Part shown: positions 12,011 through 25,000 of the stretch, piece by piece
How positions within the stretch are numbered: position 1 is the first letter of the stretch
Layout of the letters: the number at the start of each line of letters is the position of its first letter
Assembly: GCA_012295275.1 (NCBI GenBank)
Contig: CM022677.1
Span: 26,930,044 to 26,955,043, forward strand
DNA: 25,000 bases
Direction: 5' to 3'
From: Chrysomallon squamiferum
Taxonomy: Eukaryota; Mollusca; Gastropoda; Neomphalida; Peltospiridae
Position numbers and translations under genes: made by a program
Notes under the pieces: generated by a model
Told to the model about the DNA's origin: nothing
What the model saw: only the letters and a program-made list of their open reading frames with translations
The model's database searches: none

Positions 12011-12011
12011 G

Positions 12012-12013
12012 AG

Positions 12014-12049
<36 letters not shown>

Positions 12050-12270
12050 GTGTGTATATGTATGTGTATGTGTGTACGTTTATATGTATGTGTATGTGTG
12101 TACGTTTATATGTATGTATGTGTGTGAGAGTGTGTGTGTATGTGTGTGTATGTGTGTGTGTGAGAGTGTGTGTGTGTGTTTGAGTGTGTGTGTGTGTGTG
12201 TAAGTATGTGTGTGTGAGAGTGTGTTTGAGTGTGTGTGTGACGGAAGTGTAAGTATGTGTGTGTGAAACT
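12012..12270 (+). repeat. (TG)n compound microsatellite
   Basis: TG with interspersed TATG, TGAG and TACG words. Open frames here are Val/Cys or His/Thr repeat translations. Confidence 0.93.
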
Positions 12271-12518
12271 GGAAAGAGAAAATACGCTATATTGTGTCAA
12301 TAGGATTATATCGACTTACAGGTAACAAGATTATTTCTAATTCTACATTTACCATTCTAGAAATTCTGTGAGAGGGAATTTATCAAAACAGTCTTTGAGT
12401 GTAAATGTATAAACTGTTTTCTACATCCTTTTCTTTTTTAATTTATTTAGCTCTTGACACTTTTTATTCATATGTTTAATGGTACTTAGGTTTCATTCAC
12501 ATAGACAATAGTGCAGTC
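12271..12518. other. intergenic spacer
   Basis: AT-rich unique sequence with nothing recognised. Confidence 0.4.
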
Positions 12519-12522
12519 TCTT

Positions 12523-12690
<168 letters not shown>

Positions 12691-13046
12691 TGTGTTTATA
12701 TATTGAAAAAAACCATATGTGTATATCTGTCAGGGTATTATGTTTTGTACGATGGAAATGTCTGTGTATGCGTTCAGTAACCTAAACCTCTTATACACTG
12801 GGAAATATGTTTATAAAGATGACACAAAATCTTTATTGCTTAGTATCATTACTTTCTCCTTTTATTAGTTATGTATTTATATTTTTAAACTAATAATTAA
12901 AAATAAAATAACATAAAATAAAATAAAAAAAGGAAACAGAATACGATACAAAAAAAGATAAAAGAACAAAACAAAACAAATTTGTCTTTCTGAAAATTTT
13001 ACAAGGTCTGATCTATGATATGACGTCACGTCTTTAAGGACTGGAA
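12691..13046. other. downstream flank of the minus-strand lectin gene
   Basis: AT-rich with AAAAT-type repeats at 12895-12930. It includes candidate minus-strand polyadenylation signals and a CRE core TGACGTCA at 13021-13028, just beyond the stop codon. Confidence 0.5.
12861..12866 (-). terminator. candidate polyadenylation signal (AATAAA on minus)
   Basis: TTTATT on plus, about 180 bases downstream of the lectin stop codon in gene orientation. A second copy lies at 12832-12837. Either would give a short 3' UTR. Confidence 0.4.
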
Positions 13047-16953
<3,907 letters not shown>

Positions 16954-16960
16954 CTGTAAA

Positions 16961-17205
16961 ACAGCAACAACAACTACAACTACAACAACAACAATTACTA
17001 CTACAACAACAACTATAACAACAACTACTACTACTACAACTATTACTACAACAACTACAACAACAACAACTGCTACAACAACAAATACAACAACAATTAC
17101 TACTACTACTACAACAACTACAACAACAACAACAACAACTACAACAACAACAGCAATTACAACTAATACAACAAAAACAACAACAATAATAATAATAATA
17201 ATTAC
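16961..17205 (+). repeat. ACA/ACT/AAT triplet repeat
   Basis: ACA and ACT triplets directly upstream (gene sense) of the PAN exon acceptor, ending in an AAT run. Its right part is duplicated at 20306-20534. Confidence 0.92.
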
Positions 17206-17348
17206 AGTAGAATAGTATTATTATAGTATTAGTAATAGCAGTGATATTGAATTTTGATTATTTTAGGCAATTCATTATTTAATATTTGTACACACACACG
17301 GATATGACGACATTAAATGCACAACTGATAAACTCAATTTAACGACGT
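17118..17348 (+). repeat. source copy of a 230-bp direct duplication
   Basis: From the ACA triplets through GTAGAATAGTATTATTATAG to CAATTTAACGACGT. It recurs almost identically and in the same orientation at 20306-20534, about 3.2 kb away. Confidence 0.9.
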
Positions 17349-17406
17349 TATCCAAGTAAATATATTACATTTTAATCTTATTTATGCTAACTAACCCAAT
17401 TGACAA

Positions 17407-17449
17407 TTGTATGTATGTATGTATGTATGTATGTATGTATGTATGTATG

Positions 17450-17483
<34 letters not shown>

Positions 17484-17645
17484 TGTATGTATGTATGTAT
17501 GTATGTATGTATGTATGTATGTATGTATGTATGTATGTATGTATGTATGTATGTATGTATGTATATATGTATGTATGCATGGTAATAATGTCGACACAAT
17601 TGTACTACATATATGGTAATAATGTCGACTCATACAATTATACTA
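17407..17645 (+). repeat. (GTAT)n microsatellite and a short two-copy repeat
   Basis: About 42 GTAT units at 17409-17577 with one TATA interruption near 17450, followed by two copies of GTAATAATGTCGACNC plus related flank (17582-17650). Confidence 0.95.
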
Positions 17646-18110
17646 CATCAGATTTTATAAATTATTCTACATTAGAATTGTTCTACATTATTATATTTAA
17701 TAACACTTGTATAACATCTGATGCAGTCTTATAATAGTTTTGTCACCTACCAGTAGCACGAGGTTTTCCTGTCCTGGCAGTTTCTGCTCGCTTGTTCTGG
17801 TAGTTACAAAGTTAATACGCAGACTTTATTGAACTGCAACTGTTTTCTTTTTCACAGTTATGAGTCGTGTATAAAAGTAAACAATTTGATAACTGAGACA
17901 GTCGCGGCAATCTGAACATCAGTAAACAGTCGATTTATTTCATCAGCAAAAACATGTTTCTTGTTTTAGAATAGGAAACACTACAAGTGAGTAATTTTAT
18001 TTATAAAATAACCTGTTTTCTCAGCCAATGCATGATTATTGTTTTATTCTTTTATGATTTAATTTCTGTTTATTTATTATTTATTTATTTATATTACGTC
18101 TGAATACTGT
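17646..18110. other. spacer upstream of the PAN/CTLD exons, no certain exon
   Basis: The missing 5' exon of the lectin gene should lie in or beyond here. A donor-like CTG|GTAGGT on minus (plus ACCTAC 17745-17750) follows a short open stretch, but it has no start codon and no hydrophobic signal segment, so I do not call it. Confidence 0.35.
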
Positions 18111-18118
18111 TTTGTTTC

Positions 18119-18192
<74 letters not shown>
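18119..18192 (+). repeat. (CT)n microsatellite
   Basis: About 37 uninterrupted TC dinucleotides. Confidence 0.97.
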
Positions 18193-18196
<4 letters not shown>

Positions 18197-18560
18197 GTGT
18201 CTTGCTATCTCGTTCACTCCCTATCCTTGAACCACGCTGTGTTTGTTTCCCGGATTCATTGAGATCAAAGCAGCTGGTGACAGTCACCTATAAACAAGAA
18301 CACAAAAGAGAGAAGTTTGAAATACTAACTGTGACCTCAGTCATCACTTGAGGTTATTCAACCGTAACGTCCACAAAGTATTACAAAATGAATAAATAAG
18401 CAGAAAATAAGTTCGTGTTACTAGAATACATTTAGTCTGTCTGTACTGACATGTAGCGATGCAGACACGTGTCTCTGTGTGTGTGCATATGTGTGTGTGC
18501 GTGTTTATGTATACCTGTGAGTACACTAGATACCAAAACAAATCAAAAATCTGATAAGTG

Positions 18561-18565
<5 letters not shown>
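18193..18565. other. unique spacer, nothing recognised
   Basis: Mixed sequence with a short TG-rich run near 18473-18505. No supported exon. Confidence 0.4.

Positions 18566-18644
<79 letters not shown>
18566..18644 (+). repeat. (CT)n microsatellite
   Basis: About 39 uninterrupted TC dinucleotides. Confidence 0.97.
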
Positions 18645-18647
<3 letters not shown>

Positions 18648-19560
18648 GTCACATTGTTTCGTAAATGCGCCTCTGTTTCGATCGATCACTGTCTGTAACA
18701 CATTGTCTACTCAACTGAAAAGCTCTGTTATATGAGGATGTACAGAAACGAAGTAGATCTAAGTTCTGTCATTTTATATGTCAGTTTCAAAACTAAATAC
18801 AGAAGTGAATGCTCTAACAAGACACACAAAGCTGTTTTTGTTGTTTTTGTTTCTTTGATCAGAAATCACAGAATTTTTCTTCTTCCTCTTTGATTTTGTT
18901 TTTTACCTGTTAGGTTCTTTAATTTGACTGACTGATTTATTTACTAAAGGATTTCTTTCTTTCTTTCTATCCTAGTAGTATATATATTTTATTTATTTAT
19001 TTATTTATTTATTTCCAAATTCTGGTAAAACCACGGGGATAGTTTGTATGAAACAAAACTACATTCTCGTTTAACTGTCATCAGAAATAATACAGTTCAA
19101 AAATAGAATCATTAAAAGAAAATTACAAGTACATTTCGAAGTTGTTGTAGTTATAAATATTACCAAAGCTAATATTCTTTTCAGTTTCATCATATTCAAA
19201 TTACGGCAAAGATGTCTTAGTTACAGTCACTTAGCTATGACGTAGAGTAAGATTATTATGACGTAACACTTGATGCAAAATGAAGTTACTGTAAATGTTT
19301 ATTATCTGAACTACGATTATGGCCAGTTAAATCCTTATGATGAAGAATACACATATCACTTTTACGCTGCAGTTATTATGACGAAATATTGAAGGATAAT
19401 GATGTTTTTGGTTAAATAGTGATGATATAAAAGTGAAGTGATTGGCTTACGGTTAAACACCTATGACGTAGGACATACGTATCACAATACAGATGATTAT
19501 GACGTAATAATTCCGATTCCTGGCGAGTTTACGGTTAAGTTGTAGTAATATAGAACTGGA
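18645..19560. other. unique spacer with decayed TATGACGT-containing repeats
   Basis: 18645-19200 shows only a TTTA run at 18985-19013. At 19205-19515 three loosely similar blocks carry TATGACGTAG, TTATGACGTAA or TTATGACGAAA, which looks like an old minisatellite. No gene found. Confidence 0.45.
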
Positions 19561-19808
19561 CTAGTGAATTATGTGGTCTAGCGGACAGCGTATCGCTACA
19601 ACAACGACCCCACGTGTTTTACGCTTTTTCCAGCGCTGCTCAGTGTAACGTAGTTGTCGTAATTCAGGTTTCGTTTCACGTCTACGACTCACAGAGATTA
19701 AAAGTTGCTGATAATCGACACTGAGTTCTACGTCGAGTGGCATCATCGGGTTTTCTCTGTATCTGTATCGATTTATCGATTTTAACATGTGCATGAGGTC
19801 GTATAGCC
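19561..19808 (-). CDS. candidate orphan coding exon, family uncertain
   Basis: On minus, a 3' splice site TTATTTATGTACCAG is followed by an open frame of about 81 residues to TAG at 19561-19563, entering in phase 1. Readable parts include LYDLMHMLKSINRYR, PLDVELSVDYQQLLISVS and LRYTEQRWKKRK. Composition is balanced, unlike the repeat-derived frames around it. The pattern LxDL, then P-x-x-V-x-x-x-x-x-x-x-Q, then a tryptophan, weakly recalls the start of the extracellular domain of Cys-loop ligand-gated channels, but the D-x-x-L after the tryptophan is absent. An internal TCT|GTGAGT could be a donor. No partner exons are visible on either side, so it may be a pseudo-exon or an exon remnant. Its acceptor end is copied in the inverted repeat at 20262-20306. 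Confidence 0.25.
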
Positions 19809-20306
19809 CTGGTACATAAATAAATGTCGTTAAAATAAATCATTTCTTTGTTTGTTACTTGACAGTAATAAACAGGAGAATATGACGTTATTCAGTATCG
19901 TCTTCCAGAGAACAACTAAAAACTAAATAAAAGAGTTTTATTTTACTCTGTAAAGCTGTCTTTTCTTTTGTGTATATATATAAATCTATCTATCTGTCTA
20001 TCTATATACATATATATATATATATATATATACATATATATATAGAACTATAATATATATATATATACAGAACTTAACACTATTAATTGTTGTTGACGTG
20101 AACAAAAGAAAAGACAGCTTTACAGAGTAAAATAAAACTCTTTTCTATTTTCCTTTTATTTAGTTTTCATTTGTTCTCTGGAAGATGATCCTGAATAACG
20201 TCATATTCTCCTGTTTATTACTGTCAAGTAACAAACAAAGAAATGATTTATTTTAACGACATTTATTTATGTACCAGGGCTATACGACCTCATGCACATG
20301 TTAAAA
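19780..20306. repeat. inverted repeat, arms about 192 and 205 bp around a TA-rich loop
   Basis: The left arm 19780-19971 is the reverse complement of the right arm 20102-20306, with few mismatches and one indel of about 13 bases. The loop (19972-20101) is TA- and CTAT-rich. No terminal target duplication or transposase is visible. Confidence 0.9.
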
Positions 20307-20534
20307 CAACAACAACAACAACTACAACAACAACAACAGCAATTACAACTAATACAACAAAAACAACAATAATAATAATAATAATAATTACAGTAGAATA
20401 GTATTATTATAGTATTAGTAATAGCAGTGATATTGAATTTTGATTATTTTAGGCAATTCATTATTTAATATTTGTACACACACACGGATATGACGACATT
20501 AAATGCACAACTGATAAACTCAATTTAACGACGT
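20306..20534 (+). repeat. direct duplication of 17118-17348
   Basis: Begins exactly where the inverted right arm ends and runs to CAATTTAACGACGT, nearly identical to the source 3.2 kb to the left. Confidence 0.9.
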
Positions 20535-20542
20535 ATATATCC

Positions 20543-20580
<38 letters not shown>
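20535..20580 (+). repeat. (TA)n junction tract
   Basis: TA dinucleotides separate the 17118-17348 copy from the next duplicated block; similar TA tracts flank 20020-20066 and 20930-20950. Confidence 0.85.
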
Positions 20581-20585
<5 letters not shown>

Positions 20586-20780
20586 ACTTAACACTATTAA
20601 TTGTTGTTGACGTGAACAAAAGAAAAGACAGCTTTACAGAGTAAAATAAAACTCTTTTCTATTTTCCTTTTATTTAGTTTGTATTTGTTCTCTGGAAGAT
20701 GATCCTGAATAACGTCATATTCTCCTGTTTATTACTGTCAAGTTACAAACAAAGAAATGATTTTAACGACATTTATTTAT
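20581..20780 (+). repeat. direct second copy of 20067-20270
   Basis: Starts ACAGAACTTAACACTATTAA and follows the first copy to AACGACATTTATTTAT, lacking only a few bases near 20760. Confidence 0.92.
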
Positions 20781-20826
20781 ATAGCTTAGATTTTTAGAGA
20801 TAAGGATTTAAATAGAGTATATATAC

Positions 20827-20928
20827 ACAGAACTTAACACTGTTAATTGTTGTTGATGTGAACAAAAGAAAACTTTTCTATTTTCCTTTTATTTAGTTTT
20901 TGTTTGATCTGTGGAAGACGATACTGAT
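20827..20928 (+). repeat. third, truncated copy of the 20067 block
   Basis: Starts ACAGAACTTAACACTGTTAA, lacks the middle GACAGCTTTACAGAG segment and diverges after GGAAGACGATACTGATA, ending in TA repeats. Confidence 0.88.
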
Positions 20929-20950
20929 ATATATATATATATATATATAT

Positions 20951-21432
20951 AAACATATGCACCTATTGTTCTCTCTATATATATTTTATGTATAATATTG
21001 TATAATAATTTGAAAAAAGATTATGTACATATAATTGTTTCTTAAGACTCACACAAATGATAGAAATAATAATAAATCTATTTATTATTATCTATTAAAA
21101 TCATCAAAACCATTGAAAGGAAGAGGAAATATTAGAAAAAAAGAAAAAATTATCTCAAATAATTAAATTTTAATGACTTAACCATCTACATTTATATGTT
21201 CAAATGTTCAGTATGTCTAAAGAAATATCTCTCTCAAATAACGAAAGAGTAAGACGAAATAAAAAGACCTCTGTCTAAGAAAATATTTGATATATTTATT
21301 CGTAATAAAAGTATAAATAAAAGAAAAATCTACCAGTCTAACGACATTTCTCAAATAGTTAAAACAACCTATGGAGAGAAATGTGTGCGTAATTGTACAC
21401 GTCTATAAACACAGTGAAAATCTCAGATCTGT
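20951..21432. other. 3' flank of the EF-hand gene
   Basis: AT-rich. A minus-strand AATAAA lies at 21295-21300, 133 bases beyond the stop codon. No other feature. Confidence 0.5.
21295..21300 (-). terminator. candidate polyadenylation signal (AATAAA on minus)
   Basis: TTTATT on plus, about 130 bases downstream of the EF-hand gene stop codon in gene orientation, a normal 3' UTR distance. Other AATAAA-like words are not closer. Confidence 0.45.
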
Positions 21433-24506
<3,074 letters not shown>

Positions 24507-24790
24507 TTCGTGAATGAAGACTATGAAATATTTTTCAAAACTTTTTTAACAGTCGACGAGGCTGCTGTTTCACAGTGCAGGATTGAAAAGAAGAAATATG
24601 TTTAGATATATATATATGTATAAACAAATAGTCTGAACAAGAGACTCACTTTACAGAAATACACTGCGTTGTCTATAAAGTAAGTGTCATGCATTGTACC
24701 TGCTCAGTTTACTTATTTTTAGACTATTTGTTTGAAAAGAAAAGAAAATAGGTTATGTTTGGATTGGAGTACGCGGGTACTATGTGAGTA
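24507..24790. other. 5' flank of the EF-hand gene
   Basis: AT-rich with a short TATA run at 24605-24617. No clear promoter element or upstream exon can be assigned. Confidence 0.35.
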
Positions 24791-24954
24791 AATCGTGATG
24801 TAATGAATACGCACACAGACAAACAGACAGACACAAGAGAGAAAGGAACAGAGTAAGAATAAGAAAGAGAGACGGAGAATGGGAGGAACAGATAGAGAGA
24901 AAGGAAGAGAAACTCAGGATAGAGGGAAGGATGAACAACGAGAGAGAAACAGAG

Positions 24955-25000
<46 letters not shown>
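24791..25000 (+). repeat. purine-rich GA-type low complexity and (GA)n
   Basis: CAGACA and AGAGA-rich words lead into a pure (GA)n from about 24959 to the window end. Confidence 0.9.

Noticed and set aside
17365-17734. multiple MYVC and IHTY open frames on both strands
   Set aside because: Products of the (GTAT)n microsatellite, whose period leaves all frames open.
17745-17800. possible small exon upstream of the PAN exon on minus
   Set aside because: A donor-like CTG|GTAGGT is present, but there is no start codon, no signal-peptide character and no clear phase.
18190-18300. minus-strand open stretch after a TATAG acceptor-like site
   Set aside because: No recognised domain, runs into a CT/GA microsatellite, and no donor or stop supports an exon.
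19573-19640. tRNA gene or SINE head (TGGTCTAGCGG resembles an A box)
   Set aside because: No B box at a suitable distance and no foldable anticodon arm.
19780-20928. DNA transposon with terminal inverted repeats
   Set aside because: No transposase, no target-site duplication seen, and the extra direct copies and the 3.2-kb-distant insert fit rearrangement better.

Overview
The window is AT-rich, simple-repeat-dense animal nuclear DNA with spliced genes (GT..AG introns, small phase-matched exons). A PAN-like plus C-type-lectin gene beside a calexcitin-like EF-hand gene, together with the repeat load, best fits a mollusc, probably a gastropod; the phylum call is inference. I see no bacterial, phage or viral gene content, rRNA, intact tRNA, CRISPR array or complete transposon.

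Layout. (1) 959-1170, plus strand: the last coding exon of a C-type lectin-domain (CTLD) gene whose earlier exons lie left of the window. (2) 1171-13046: about 11.9 kb without a convincing gene, built almost wholly of minisatellites and microsatellites, including a 2.9-kb array of a 26-bp unit. (3) 13047-16953, minus strand: three consecutive exons of a PAN-like/CTLD protein. All introns are phase 1 and the reading frame closes exactly across the joins. The first two exons of the CTLD gene proper start upstream of what I can find, so the 5' end is missing. (4) 16954-21432: no certain gene, but one plausible orphan exon (19561-19808, minus) and a mosaic of inverted and direct duplications at 19780-20927. 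(5) 21433-24506, minus strand: a complete six-exon calcium-binding protein of 243 residues with three readable EF-hand loops, a calexcitin/sarcoplasmic-calcium-binding-like core, and an unusual acidic-then-basic C-terminal tail.

The most interesting structure is at the PAN exon. Its 5' splice site sits at the edge of a 35-unit, exactly 28-bp tandem array (about 15749-16730), and every unit is a copy of the exon end plus its donor. The gene therefore carries about 33 tandem copies of a GT donor, 28 of them in the full CCAG|GTGAGT form, each preceded by a pyrimidine-rich CAG. That is the AG|GT layout of recursive-splicing ratchet points. The neighbouring EF-hand gene shows a parallel case: a 27-bp array in its last intron next to a duplicated, frame-killing copy of the 3' splice site. 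The two lectin genes are convergent CTLD relatives, but the minus-strand one has lost the second CTLD disulfide while the plus-strand one keeps it.
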